Numbered from the stretch's first letter, positions 46,678-56,690 are shown. The stretch: 64,000 nt of DNA from Burkholderiaceae bacterium (GCA_913776825.1 CAJYPV010000027.1:248001-312000); one strand, 5' to 3'. A program made the numbers and translations. Notes: generated by a model from the sequence alone, not told the origin.

Positions 46678-47834
46678 AGCGCGTGTCGATTCGCACGGGG
46701 CGCTGGCGTCGGTCAACCGTCGGTCGCTGGCCGCTCGCCGCGCCCGTCGTCCTCGCGCTGGCGACGGGCGGCGTGGCCGGCGGCGGATCGATGCCGGCGA
46801 TGGCGGCCACCGATTCGCTGGTGCTGTCGGGCGAGCTCAATGTGCAGATGAACCGGCTGTCGTACGGCGATGCGGCCGGGCGCACGCGGGTGCTGCATCG
46901 GTTGGACAGCTCCGCCTCCAACATGCGGTTCAAGGGCACGGAGTCGCTGGGCGGTGACCTGAGCGCCTCGTTCTACATCTCGGCGGGTCTGCGCACCGAC
47001 ACCGGCACGGGCAGCGTCTGCAACCGGGAATGTTTCGTGCAACTGGCCGGCGGTGCGGGATCGATCAAGCTCGGGCGGGTGCTGCCGATTTACGACGATG
47101 TCTCGTTGCCCTGGTACTTCATCGAGATCCAGGGCAATCACAACCCGATTGCCTTGTGGGCCAACTGCGGCAACGGCGCCGGCATGGATCGAGGCTGCAT
47201 GGATTCATTCATCACTGCCGTGCGCTACGACACGCCGAATTGGAATGGCGTGTCCGGCAGCGTGTCGGTGGCGGATCTGTCGACCGATCTGCAGCGGGAG
47301 AAGGGCAGCTCGCACGCCTATTCGGGCGGCATGCAGTATCGCCAGGGGGAGTGGTATCTCGGCATCGCCGCTCAGAAGCAGGTGGACACCCGCTATGCCG
47401 GCGCGCGAGACAACGGGCTGACGCTGTCGATGGAATGGAAGGGGCCGGTGAGCATCGGGCTGGGCCTGGAGCGGCTGTCCTACAGCGTGGCCAACGGCGG
47501 CACGCTGCGTCGGGACTATGTCGGTCTGCTGCTCAGCCACACCTGGAGCACCCAGACGGTGTGGGCCAACGCCGGCCGCGCTTTCAGCGGGCGCGGGTCT
47601 GCGGGACCGGACGCGGTGGTGAACAACGTGCGGCGCCAGCCGGAATCGGGCGCGAGCATGTTCTCGCTCGGCTACACGCTGCGGCTGTCCAAGCTGACCA
47701 AGCTGTACGGCTTCCACAACACCATCGTCAACGACGCCCGCTCACGCTATTCCTTCGATACCTCGACATCGTCTTCCCTCGGCACCGGTCGACGCGTCTC
47801 GTCCACCGTGGTCGGGGTGTCCAAGAAATTCTGA
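46674..47834 (+). CDS. Gram-negative porin (Neisseria/Burkholderiales type)
   Basis: A 386-residue outer-membrane beta-barrel. The signal peptide is long and basic at its start, cleaved near AMA (about residue 45). The mature part begins TDSLVLSGELNVQMNRL, contains MRFKGTESLGGDLSA and GSIKLGRVL, and ends with VGVSKKF with terminal Phe, as in outer-membrane porins. It starts with GTG overlapping the ligase stop (GTGA). A porin embedded within a biosynthetic operon suggests product release or uptake; not demonstrated. Confidence 0.85.
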   Translation: MKRVSIRTGRWRRSTVGRWPLAAPVVLALATGGVAGGGSMPAMAATDSLVLSGELNVQMNRLSYGDAAGRTRVLHRLDSSASNMRFKGTESLGGDLSASFYISAGLRTDTGTGSVCNRECFVQLAGGAGSIKLGRVLPIYDDVSLPWYFIEIQGNHNPIALWANCGNGAGMDRGCMDSFITAVRYDTPNWNGVSGSVSVADLSTDLQREKGSSHAYSGGMQYRQGEWYLGIAAQKQVDTRYAGARDNGLTLSMEWKGPVSIGLGLERLSYSVANGGTLRRDYVGLLLSHTWSTQTVWANAGRAFSGRGSAGPDAVVNNVRRQPESGASMFSLGYTLRLSKLTKLYGFHNTIVNDARSRYSFDTSTSSSLGTGRRVSSTVVGVSKKF

Positions 47835-47923
47835 TGACCGCGCGATTCGATTCGGGGATGGCCCCTGGGACCGCGCCTCACCGCACGCCTTGCATGTCTG
47901 CAACACCTCACAGGGGAGCGACC

Positions 47924-49660
47924 TTGTCCAGAGCCTATACGGTGGCCCTCGTTGGCGGGGGCTCCATTGCCACCAGTGTGCTGGCCCAACTGGCCCGGCG
48001 TATCGACACCTTGCCGGCGCTGCATCTGCTGCAGTTCGAGCCGGCCGGCCGACTTGGCGTCGGTCAGCCGTATGGCGCGGACCTGGAGGCGGTGTTGCTC
48101 AACACGCCGGCAGTCGCGCTGTCCGTGCTGCCGCAGGAACCCACGCATTTCACCGATTGGCTGCAGGCCCGCGCCGAGCGCGATCCCGCGCAGGCGCGCT
48201 GGCTCAGCGGGCCGGTGCCGCGCGCGGTGTACGGCGATTACCTGGCGGACACCTATCGCCAGGCGGTCGCGACGTTGGCCGCGCGGCAGATTCCGCTCTC
48301 GCTGATCGGTGAGGCGGTGGTGGACCTGGTCCCCACCGATTTCGGCGCCACCGTCCTGCACACCGAACGCGGGCTTCGGTTCACTGCCGATGAGGTGCTG
48401 CTCTGCACCGGCAATCTGCCGTCGTCCCAATACCGCGAGCTGGAGTCGCATCCGGGCTATCTGTCCTCGCCGTATCCATGCCGGGAGCTGGTGTCGGCGC
48501 TGTCCGGCGCTGATCATGTCGGCATCGCCGGCACCAGCCTCAGCGCGCTGGATGCGCTGGTGTCGCTGCATGACAGCGGCTTCCGAGGCCAGATCACCGC
48601 CTTCTCGCGGCGCGGCCATCTGCCCTCCGTGCGCAGCGCCGAAGGCTCGCCGGTGACGCTGCGGTGGTTCACCCGTGAAGGCATCGAGGCACTGCCGCGG
48701 GACGCGCAGGGCAGCGTCGCGCTGGACGACCTGGTCCGGCTGCTTCGGCAGGACATCGAGGACCGCACCGGCGAGCCCTTCGATCTGCAGGAAGCGATGG
48801 CGCTGGGCAGCACCCCGGTGGCGCATCTGGAACACGAGATCGAGATCGCGCGACGCGGCGAGCGGCATTGGCAATCGGTGCTCTATCAAACCAATGAGGT
48901 GATCGATCACGCCTGGCACCGGCTCGCGCTGGCGGACCGTCGGCGATTCGTCACCCAATACCGGCATCTCTTCCTGGTGCGGCGCATTGCCGTGCCGCTG
49001 GTGAATGCGGAGAAGGTGCTCGCGCTGCTGCGGCGTGGGCAGCTGGAAGTGCGCGCGGAGGTGAGCGCGGTCACCGCGACCCGGGACGGCTTCGACATCG
49101 CCTTCGCCGCGCGGGAGGGGCAGGGCCGGTCCGCCGTCGTGCATGTGGATCGACTGGTCAATGCCACCGGCATGTGCGTGGACGTCACCCGCTCGGCGGA
49201 TCCGCTGATGCGTCAGATGCTGGCGCGCGGGGTGGCGACGCCCAGCGAGTTCGGCGGCGTCGATCAGCGCTTCGAGGACCTGCGCTTGATCGGCCGCCCG
49301 CAGACGTCTCAGGGCGACGCCAACGTCTCGGCCTCGGGTGGTCTGCCGAGTCGATTCGCGCCGGTGGTGTCGTTGCTGGGTTCACTCAGCATGGGCACCT
49401 GTTTCTGGACCAATGCGATGAGCGTGAATGCCCGTCTCGCCGATCGCGTGGTGGACGCGATGCTGCAGCGCGCCAGCTCCGCATTGAAAAGCCACATCGT
49501 CGCGTCGCCCGTCGGGACACGTCCACCCATTTCGACGAACGCGTTCGTCGCGGCTGCGGGTTGGCCGGCCCCCGTCGTCTCGCCAGGCTTTGCCGCCTTC
49601 GCGGGGGCTCGGGAAGCGGCGGCGCTGGCATCCGTGAACAAAGGCCAGCTTTCGGGTTGA
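47924..49660 (+). CDS. FAD/NAD(P)-binding oxidoreductase (HpyO-like)
   Basis: A 578-residue flavoprotein. The N-terminus YTVALVGGGSIATSVLAQL is a dinucleotide fold, with YDYL-like region GDYLADTYRQAV, LLCTGNLPSS and the second site HVGIAGTSLSALDAL, as in NAD_binding_9 (HpyO-like) proteins. Relatives appear in biosynthetic clusters, yet the reaction is rarely known. TTG at 47924 with GGGGAG 5 nt upstream is preferred; an ATG at 47834 overlaps the porin stop (TGATG) and would add 30 low-complexity residues. The last 80 residues are Ala/Val-rich. Confidence 0.75.
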   Translation: MSRAYTVALVGGGSIATSVLAQLARRIDTLPALHLLQFEPAGRLGVGQPYGADLEAVLLNTPAVALSVLPQEPTHFTDWLQARAERDPAQARWLSGPVPRAVYGDYLADTYRQAVATLAARQIPLSLIGEAVVDLVPTDFGATVLHTERGLRFTADEVLLCTGNLPSSQYRELESHPGYLSSPYPCRELVSALSGADHVGIAGTSLSALDALVSLHDSGFRGQITAFSRRGHLPSVRSAEGSPVTLRWFTREGIEALPRDAQGSVALDDLVRLLRQDIEDRTGEPFDLQEAMALGSTPVAHLEHEIEIARRGERHWQSVLYQTNEVIDHAWHRLALADRRRFVTQYRHLFLVRRIAVPLVNAEKVLALLRRGQLEVRAEVSAVTATRDGFDIAFAAREGQGRSAVVHVDRLVNATGMCVDVTRSADPLMRQMLARGVATPSEFGGVDQRFEDLRLIGRPQTSQGDANVSASGGLPSRFAPVVSLLGSLSMGTCFWTNAMSVNARLADRVVDAMLQRASSALKSHIVASPVGTRPPISTNAFVAAAGWPAPVVSPGFAAFAGAREAAALASVNKGQLSG

Positions 49661-49777
49661 TCCGATCGCGTCGGCGTGTCGGTCTGGCGATGATCCTGCC
49701 CTGAAGCCGGGTGGCGCTGCGGGACTGAGGTACAAGCCTTCCCCAGCATGCGCAGCGGCGCATCGGGGAGAGGGTGA

Positions 49778-50641
49778 ATGAGACAGATCGGATTCCATGC
49801 CTGGGCCATCGCCCTGGTGTGCCTGGCATGCGGCGCTGCTGGCGTGGCGCCGCTGCAGGCGCAGCCCGCGAGCAATCCCAACGAGAACAAGTCCACTGGC
49901 GCGGTCGTGATGCTGCCGCCCCCGGTCGATCGAGGCGATGGACAAGAGCCGGGCACGCTCCACCTGCCAGGGCGGGAGTACCGCGCCGGGACGGGATGGT
50001 GGGCGTTGGCCTGTGCCGTGCGCTGCGAGCTGCATCCGCTGAAGATGGACATGAAGCCGCATCCCCATCCGCAATACGACGGCGATCCGGTGCCCGGTCA
50101 GGTGCTGCGCTTCACGCCCGCGCCGCCGCCGGGCACGCTCGCCATCTTCAAACCCTTCCGCGCGCCGGCCACGGGGCTGGCATTGGCTGCAGGGCCCGTG
50201 GTGAGCTGGCATCCATCGCCATTGGGTTTGAAACGCAGCAGCCGCACGCCCGGCACGATGGAGGGCGAGCTCCAACTGCCTTCGGGCGACCTGCTGCGTG
50301 TGGCGCCGGTGCTGCTGACCGGTGGGAAGAATCAGCCTGATCCCAGCAACAGCAATGAGGCCCGTGGGCAGTTGGTCCTGGAATTGCAGGTGGGCACCCG
50401 GCGGCAGGTTCTGGACAGCCTCACCTACGGCGGCATCGAGGGTCTGCCCAGCTTCAAGCCCGGCGAACTGGTGCGCTGGGTGGGCGATCTGGATGGCGAT
50501 GGCAAGCCCGACCTGATCGTGGACACCGGCGGCGGAGGCTGGCATCTGGTGCTGTATCTCTCTTCGTTCGCCGCGCCGGGGCAGCTCGTCGGTGAAGCGG
50601 GTCGATTCGATTACTTTCCCATCGACGCAGCGGGGTGCTGA
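49778..50641 (+). CDS. Exported protein with calcium-loop motif, unknown function
   Basis: A 287-residue protein with a signal peptide (cleavage near LQAQ, residue 28). DLDGDGKPDLIVD at residues 237-249 is a calcium-loop/FG-GAP-like motif, with the FG-GAP order of Asp residues. The middle is Pro-rich and holds two Cys (LACAVRCEL). No family named. A beta-propeller gene follows 2 nt after, so the two proteins probably act together outside the inner membrane. Confidence 0.65.
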   Translation: MRQIGFHAWAIALVCLACGAAGVAPLQAQPASNPNENKSTGAVVMLPPPVDRGDGQEPGTLHLPGREYRAGTGWWALACAVRCELHPLKMDMKPHPHPQYDGDPVPGQVLRFTPAPPPGTLAIFKPFRAPATGLALAAGPVVSWHPSPLGLKRSSRTPGTMEGELQLPSGDLLRVAPVLLTGGKNQPDPSNSNEARGQLVLELQVGTRRQVLDSLTYGGIEGLPSFKPGELVRWVGDLDGDGKPDLIVDTGGGGWHLVLYLSSFAAPGQLVGEAGRFDYFPIDAAGC

Positions 50642-50643
50642 GC

Positions 50644-52923
50644 ATGGTCGGACGACTGATTCTGCTGGCGGCGATGCTGTGCGGCTCCGCTCAGGCGCAA
50701 CGAGCGGACGCGCCGCAGCCGCCACCGCTGCGCGGCGAAATCCGGACCCACGGCGACACGCGTCTGATGGGTCAACTGGCGCCGCCGCTCGCGTTGCCGG
50801 ATGGCCGCGCCTTGCTGTTCCAGCATCAGGACGACAGCCTGGTGCTGGTGTGGACCGACCCATTGAAGCCTGATCGCGATGCGCGTCAGGTGCTGGGGCG
50901 TGGGACCGTGTCGGTGGGCAAACGGCTGGGTTATTCCAATCTCTATCCGGCGGCTTATGCGAGCGCGCTGACGCCTGCCGGCGCGTGGCTCGTCGGACCC
51001 CAGCTGCACTTCATTCCGAAGTCCGGGGCGCCGCTGACCTTGCCACTGCCCGTGCCGCGCAGCGGTGCGACGGTGGTCGGCCTGCCGGACGACAGCCTGA
51101 TCGTGATGGGTGGTTCGGGTTGGCCTGAGCGGCAGGATGCGCCCTTCATCGTCGAGCGGCTGTCGTTGACGGCGAGCGGTGTCCTGCAACGGCAGGAACT
51201 GCCCAAGCCGACCGTCACCGGCACACCCGGCACGGTCTGGCCGTTCCATCGCGGGGTGGTGGCGCAGGTCGGCGGAGGTCGCGTCCTGATCGCGATGCCC
51301 GGCAACAGTCTGTTGTATGAGCCGGGCGCCACGTCGTGGAAGACGGTGCCGGGTCTTGCCTCCGAGCGTCAGAACGCTGCGGCGATCCTGCTGCCGGACG
51401 GACGGCTTTGGGTGAGCGGTGGCGGTTGGGCGGCCGATCGCACCACCAGCGAGCTGTGGGACCCGGCCACACGCCGCTGGCAGCGTGGTCCGGACCTGCC
51501 GGTGCCGATGTCCCATCACCGGGCCGCCTGGGTGCCCGAGTCGGGCGTGGTGTTGCTGGGCGCGGGCACGTATCCGGTGATCCTCGGCTGGAAGCCGGGC
51601 GACCCAGCACCGGTCTCCGTGGCGGCGCCGATGAGCATCGAACGCCGGCTTGGCGCGATGTTGCCGTTGCCGCGTCAGCAAGTGGCCGTGGTGTCGGGGC
51701 TCTCGGCCCGAGGCTGCTGTGAGGAGCACTACGGCGCGCGCAGTCCCGGCGCGAGCGTCATGACGTGGACCCTGCAGGACGGCCAGGCGCGTGAGCCTGT
51801 GTTCCCGATCGTGCGGGATGGCGGTCTGGCGCTGCGCGGTTCGCGACTGCTGGCCGTGGGCGGACGGCTGCAGCACACGCACGAAGGCAGCTTCGCCGAG
51901 GAGGACACCCGCCTTGCCGAACTGATGGACCTGCGCACCGGAGCGCTCACCACGCTTCCGCCGCTGCCCTTCCCGAGCCAGCGCGCCGGCGTGGTCTGGC
52001 TGGACGACCAACGGGCGCTGGTCCATGCCGAGCGATCGGGAGACGGCACGCCCGGCGGGTTGGCGGTGCTGGACACGACCCAGCGGCGCTGGCAGCTGCT
52101 GGAGGCCCAAGCGCTGGGCACGTACGTGATGTCCGATGGCGTGCATGGACGTCTCAGCTTGTTGGGCTTCGACGGCCAGCGGGCTTGGCTGGTTGGAGAC
52201 GAAGCCAATGTGCAGTGGGTGGATGGCAAGACGCTGAAGCTGTCGACCGGCCCGAGATTGCAGCGTCAGCGCAAGGGGCTCGTCGGCCGCGTGCTGAGTC
52301 AGGGTCGCGTGGTGGTGGCGGGTGGCGAGGTGGAGGGCGACCTGATCGCGACGCGGCCGGCCGACTGCGCCGACTGTGCGCCGAGTTATGTCGGTTGGGG
52401 GCCGATGCTGCCGTCGCGTCGGCATGAATGGTTCGATGCCACGGCTCAGGTCTGGCGCAGCTCGGCACCGTCGCGCTCCGCGGGCGGCCCGACGGTGATC
52501 CTTGCGGATGGTCGGGTGGCGAAGGCGGGCTTGCTGACGTCTCCGCAGCCGGCCGCCGGTCAGGCCAAAGCGCCGGATCGCGTGCTGCTCGAGGTCAGCA
52601 GCGTCGACGGCCAATCCTGGCGCAGCTTGCCGTTTCCCCCGGGCGTGCCCGACCTGCAGGACACCAGCCAGATCCGGTTGCTGGCCACGGTGGGGGAGGG
52701 CGGCCGCTATGCCAAGGCCTTGTTCCTGGGTTGGGTGAGCGGACCGGCGGTCACGCGCTGGTGGTGGCTGCCTTCGGTGGAAGCCACGCAGCCCGCCTGG
52801 CGTGCGCTGCCGGAGGCGATCGACCGATGGGTGTTTCCTCCCGGGGCGGTGGCGCTGGATGGTGATGAAGGCCCGGCACAGGCACGCGGGAGTGCGGCGG
52901 GGGTGGTGGTGACGGGGCGTTGA
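50644..52923 (+). CDS. Exported Kelch / galactose-oxidase-like beta-propeller protein
   Basis: A 759-residue protein with a signal peptide (cleavage near AQA, about residue 19). Repeated blades show Kelch-like pattern: LPDGRLWVSGGGWA followed by LWDPATRRWQRGPDLP, LRGSRLLAVGGRLQ, VLSQGRVVVAGGEVEG and ILADGRVAKAG. Galactose-oxidase-type folds bind or oxidise sugars, but the copper ligands were not identified here. CCEEHYG is an odd double Cys. The start at 50644 avoids overlap with the previous gene; a GTG at 50635 is possible. Confidence 0.7.
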   Translation: MVGRLILLAAMLCGSAQAQRADAPQPPPLRGEIRTHGDTRLMGQLAPPLALPDGRALLFQHQDDSLVLVWTDPLKPDRDARQVLGRGTVSVGKRLGYSNLYPAAYASALTPAGAWLVGPQLHFIPKSGAPLTLPLPVPRSGATVVGLPDDSLIVMGGSGWPERQDAPFIVERLSLTASGVLQRQELPKPTVTGTPGTVWPFHRGVVAQVGGGRVLIAMPGNSLLYEPGATSWKTVPGLASERQNAAAILLPDGRLWVSGGGWAADRTTSELWDPATRRWQRGPDLPVPMSHHRAAWVPESGVVLLGAGTYPVILGWKPGDPAPVSVAAPMSIERRLGAMLPLPRQQVAVVSGLSARGCCEEHYGARSPGASVMTWTLQDGQAREPVFPIVRDGGLALRGSRLLAVGGRLQHTHEGSFAEEDTRLAELMDLRTGALTTLPPLPFPSQRAGVVWLDDQRALVHAERSGDGTPGGLAVLDTTQRRWQLLEAQALGTYVMSDGVHGRLSLLGFDGQRAWLVGDEANVQWVDGKTLKLSTGPRLQRQRKGLVGRVLSQGRVVVAGGEVEGDLIATRPADCADCAPSYVGWGPMLPSRRHEWFDATAQVWRSSAPSRSAGGPTVILADGRVAKAGLLTSPQPAAGQAKAPDRVLLEVSSVDGQSWRSLPFPPGVPDLQDTSQIRLLATVGEGGRYAKALFLGWVSGPAVTRWWWLPSVEATQPAWRALPEAIDRWVFPPGAVALDGDEGPAQARGSAAGVVVTGR

Positions 52924-53044
52924 GAACGCTGCCTGCAGCGCGCGTGCCGATCCAATTCGCGAAGTTGGTGTCTGGCGACAGTCGCACACGGCCTCGATAC
53001 AACAGCAGGTTGGACCGGCGCGATCGGCGATCCGTCTGCCCTAA

Positions 53045-54046
<1,002 letters not shown>

Positions 54047-54301
54047 GCGGCCTGCGGGCCGGAATCGCCCGTATCACCCGCATCACCCGCCCTAGAGTCA
54101 TTCCTCCAAGATGCGCATTCCTTTGCCTTGGGGGTAACGGGTCTTTCCCGCTGGCCCTATGCTTGCAGCCTATCCGGGATCCCCGGCCGAAGCAGCGTAC
54201 TTCGTCCGGTGCGGTACGCCCGACATCTGCAGAACTGACAGCGCTCGGCGCGCGCTGACGGAGGACCGGTCCGTCCACGACGGACTCAGAGAGGGATGGA
54301 G

Positions 54302-55015
54302 ATGAATTGCTGGCAGGTGCAACAGTTGCGGCTGGTGAGTTCCGCCGCAGACACCGACGAGACGTTCCAGACGATTCTTGCGGAAGTGAACCGACTCGGC
54401 TTCCAGTACTGCTCATTCGGAATGAAGGCACCGGTACCATTGATTGCGCCCCGGGTGCTTTGGTGCAGCAACTATCCGGAAGCGTGGAAAGCCCGCTATG
54501 AACAAGGGGACTTCCTGCGCCGCGATCCCACCGTGGCGCATGCGATCGTCAGCGATGAGCCCATCCTCTGGAGCGATGCGCTGTTCGCCACCTGCCCCGA
54601 ATTGCGATTGGAAGCGCGCGCACATGGGCTGGCGCATGGGTTGGCGCAACCGCGGCGCGATTCGCGCGGCATGGTGAGCTTGCTGACCTGCGCGCGCACC
54701 GATCCGCCGATCTGCGACGAAGAACTGCAGGCCAAGGCCGAGCGTCTGCAATGGCTGTCTTATCTCTGCCATGAAGCGATGCTCAAGCACTGGGATTCAT
54801 CGCTGCGGGACAAAGGTGATCTGGACCTCTCCGCGCGCGAGCGCGAAGTGCTGCGCTGGTCCTGCGACGGCAAGACATCCGCCGACATGGCCCAGATCAT
54901 CGGCGTGTCCGAAGCGACGGTGAACTTCCACATGCGCAATGCCTGCCAGAAGCTGGGCACCGGCAACAAGACCGCGGCGGCTGTGATGGCCGCCTTGATG
55001 GGCCTGTTGAGCTGA
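54302..55015 (+). CDS. LuxR-type acyl-homoserine-lactone receptor/regulator
   Basis: A 237-residue regulator. Autoinducer-site residues can be placed: W62, Y66, D75, P76 and W90 in the segment from YPEAWKARYEQGDF to ILWSD. The C-terminal helix-turn-helix has LSAREREVLRWSCDGKTSADMAQIIGVSEATVNFHMRNA. The start at 54302 has GAGAGGG 6 nt upstream and is preferred over ATG 54296. It is convergent with the luxI-type gene. A partial lux-like half-site AACTGACAG lies at 54233-54241. Confidence 0.9.
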   Translation: MNCWQVQQLRLVSSAADTDETFQTILAEVNRLGFQYCSFGMKAPVPLIAPRVLWCSNYPEAWKARYEQGDFLRRDPTVAHAIVSDEPILWSDALFATCPELRLEARAHGLAHGLAQPRRDSRGMVSLLTCARTDPPICDEELQAKAERLQWLSYLCHEAMLKHWDSSLRDKGDLDLSAREREVLRWSCDGKTSADMAQIIGVSEATVNFHMRNACQKLGTGNKTAAAVMAALMGLLS

Positions 55016-55137
55016 TTCGTCACGGCGACTGGCGAGGCTGGCGCAGGCAGCGCGCGGCTGATCTCATCGACCTGCGTTGACGCTCGCCGGCCTTGCATGA
55101 GCACGTTGCGATTGCGTCGTGCCCTGTCGGAGTTCAC

Positions 55138-55953
55138 TCAGACGGCCACCGCGCGCGCATTGGCGCCGTGGGGCGAGACCGCGCAGGCGCCGCGCGAATC
55201 GACGACGCGCCATCCAGGCAGGCTCATCGAATGGGCGCCGTTGGCGTTGCCTGCCGGCATCGCGGTGCCTGGGCGGAGCAGCCCCGCCATCGCGGCAATC
55301 GGATCGGTCGTCGACGCGCCCGAACTCGTTGCGATGGCCGGGCAGGCGGTCGAGTCGCGATCGGCCATGGCCAGAGCAGGATCGAGCGCCTCCAGCGTCT
55401 GACGCGAGCAATGAATCCGCGCGGCCACGAGCAGACCGGCGCTGCTGCGCACGGGCGGCCCGAGGCGTTCGATGTCCACGCCCCAACGCTGCGCCAGACG
55501 TTCGACCGCCACGGTGGTGCAACACACCAGTTGCTCCCCAGCCTGGGCCATCACGAAGCGCACCGCCTCCAGCAGCACCCGCTTGCCGATGCGGGTCTGC
55601 GCCTTCGCATCCGAGGCGCTGCCGGGCTGCGCCGATTGGCCGGCGGCAAACCGCGACAGCTCCCAGACCTGCGGCGACTGCGGTGCCACGCCATTGCCGA
55701 TCAGGTGCGAGAAGTGCTTCTGCAACAGGTAAGGCCGCAGCGTCGGCAGCAAGCGCGCATAACCGACCACTGCGTCGCCATCGAATGCGGCCAGATGGGT
55801 GGCGCCGTCGGCATCGAACTCATCCTGTTCATGCCCGGGCTCGCAGGGCAGGTCCCATTGCAACGACTCAATGAAAACACGGTGACGATACCGGGCAATG
55901 GCGCCACGGGTGGCGGTGGAAACAGCATGGTCGTCGATCAATTCAATGCGCAT
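55138..55953 (-). CDS. Acyl-homoserine-lactone synthase (LuxI type)
   Basis: A 271-residue synthase. The invariant residues are R25, F27, W33, D44, D47, R67, F81, E98 and R101, within YRHRVFIESLQWDLP, EQDEFD, GYARLLPT and VWELSRFA. It makes an acyl-homoserine lactone from SAM and an acyl carrier; acyl chain unknown. It has about 65 extra Ala/Ser/Gly-rich residues at the C-terminus over the usual 200-215. GGAG lies 6 nt before the start, and a lux box is centred about 76 nt upstream. Confidence 0.9.
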   Translation of the reverse strand: MRIELIDDHAVSTATRGAIARYRHRVFIESLQWDLPCEPGHEQDEFDADGATHLAAFDGDAVVGYARLLPTLRPYLLQKHFSHLIGNGVAPQSPQVWELSRFAAGQSAQPGSASDAKAQTRIGKRVLLEAVRFVMAQAGEQLVCCTTVAVERLAQRWGVDIERLGPPVRSSAGLLVAARIHCSRQTLEALDPALAMADRDSTACPAIATSSGASTTDPIAAMAGLLRPGTAMPAGNANGAHSMSLPGWRVVDSRGACAVSPHGANARAVAV

Positions 55954-56019
55954 TCGATTCTCCGTGGGGCTCTGTGTTCTGGGCAGCGCGCCATTACATG
56001 AGCGGCTCGGAGGGCGATC

Positions 56020-56039
56020 AACTGACAGATCTGTTAAGC
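56020..56039 (-). promoter_or_regulatory. lux box for the luxI-type gene
   Basis: AACTGACAGATCTGTTAAGC has a perfect ACAGATCTGT core. On the minus strand TGTAAT starts 32 nt past the centre, the spacing of a lux box at about -42 overlapping the -35 site of the luxI-type promoter. It also precedes the divergent RsaM-like gene by about 35-54 nt and could act there too. Confidence 0.7.
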
Positions 56040-56073
56040 GATGGGATGTCGGGAATCGATAAACTCTTTCGCA

Positions 56074-56514
56074 ATGAAAGAGACTGACCGATCAGCCCCT
56101 TTTGACTTCTATGTGCGGCTGCACGAAGCCGCGCTGTCGCGCATGGCCTGGATCCATCTGGAGTCCGGCGTGGACCTGCTGGACGAACGCGATGACAGCC
56201 CTTGCGATCGATTGCTGGAAGGGGCTCGGCTCAGTGGCGCCATTCGCGGCTACACCGAATGGGTGAGCGAGTCACTCCCGCTGATCTCGTTCGGATGGGA
56301 TTGGTCGATGACGCTGAGCGGAACGCTGCAATTGAATCGGCATTCGATTCGAACCAACGTGATGCTGCTCGATGAATGCGGGCGCGATCTGGGGCGCTCC
56401 GCTTCCGTGGCGGGTGTGGTGCGGCTGATCGATCAGCGGCAGTGGCAGGAGGCGGTGCTCTCGGCCATGCACCACCACTCGGCGCCGCGGGGCGTGCCGA
56501 TGTGGCCGATGTGA
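56074..56514 (+). CDS. RsaM/TofM-like quorum-sensing modulator (DUF4902)
   Basis: A 146-residue protein thought to belong to the RsaM/TofM (DUF4902) family: WIHLESGVDLLDERD, GYTEWVS, SFGWDWSM, IRTNVMLLDECGRDLG and a Trp/Gln-rich end. RsaM proteins tune AHL production in Burkholderia and related species and lie beside luxI genes; they have no known DNA-binding domain. It is divergent from the luxI-type gene with the lux box between. The start at 56074 is chosen since the lux box adjoins the alternative ATG at 56041. The family call is from memory of the pattern. Confidence 0.65.
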   Translation: MKETDRSAPFDFYVRLHEAALSRMAWIHLESGVDLLDERDDSPCDRLLEGARLSGAIRGYTEWVSESLPLISFGWDWSMTLSGTLQLNRHSIRTNVMLLDECGRDLGRSASVAGVVRLIDQRQWQEAVLSAMHHHSAPRGVPMWPM

Positions 56515-56581
56515 CGGGCGGGTGGGCGCCTGTTTGGGATGGTGGGGCGGCGTTCGGGTTGGCCTGCGGGGTGTTGGCGCA

Positions 56582-56690
56582 GGATCAGGCCGACCGGGGA
56601 GGCCTTTTCTCCATGTCCCCCTTCAACTGCCTACCGGCAGTTGAATTCCGCCTGATACTTCCGAGAAGGCCTCCCCGGTCAGCCTGATCC
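56582..56690. repeat. Nested palindrome, 25-bp arms with inner 10-bp hairpin
   Basis: Arms 56582-56606 and 56666-56690 pair at 24 of 25 positions. Inside, TTCAACTGCC (56622-56631) pairs with GGCAGTTGAA (56636-56645). Downstream of the inner hairpin, loop sequence GAATTCCGCCTGA resembles the CGCCTGA part of repeat family B. Single copy, in the gap after the RsaM-like gene. Confidence 0.8.

Noticed and set aside
54233-54250. Second lux box before the luxR-type gene
   Set aside because: Only the left half AACTGACAG matches; the right half does not mirror it.
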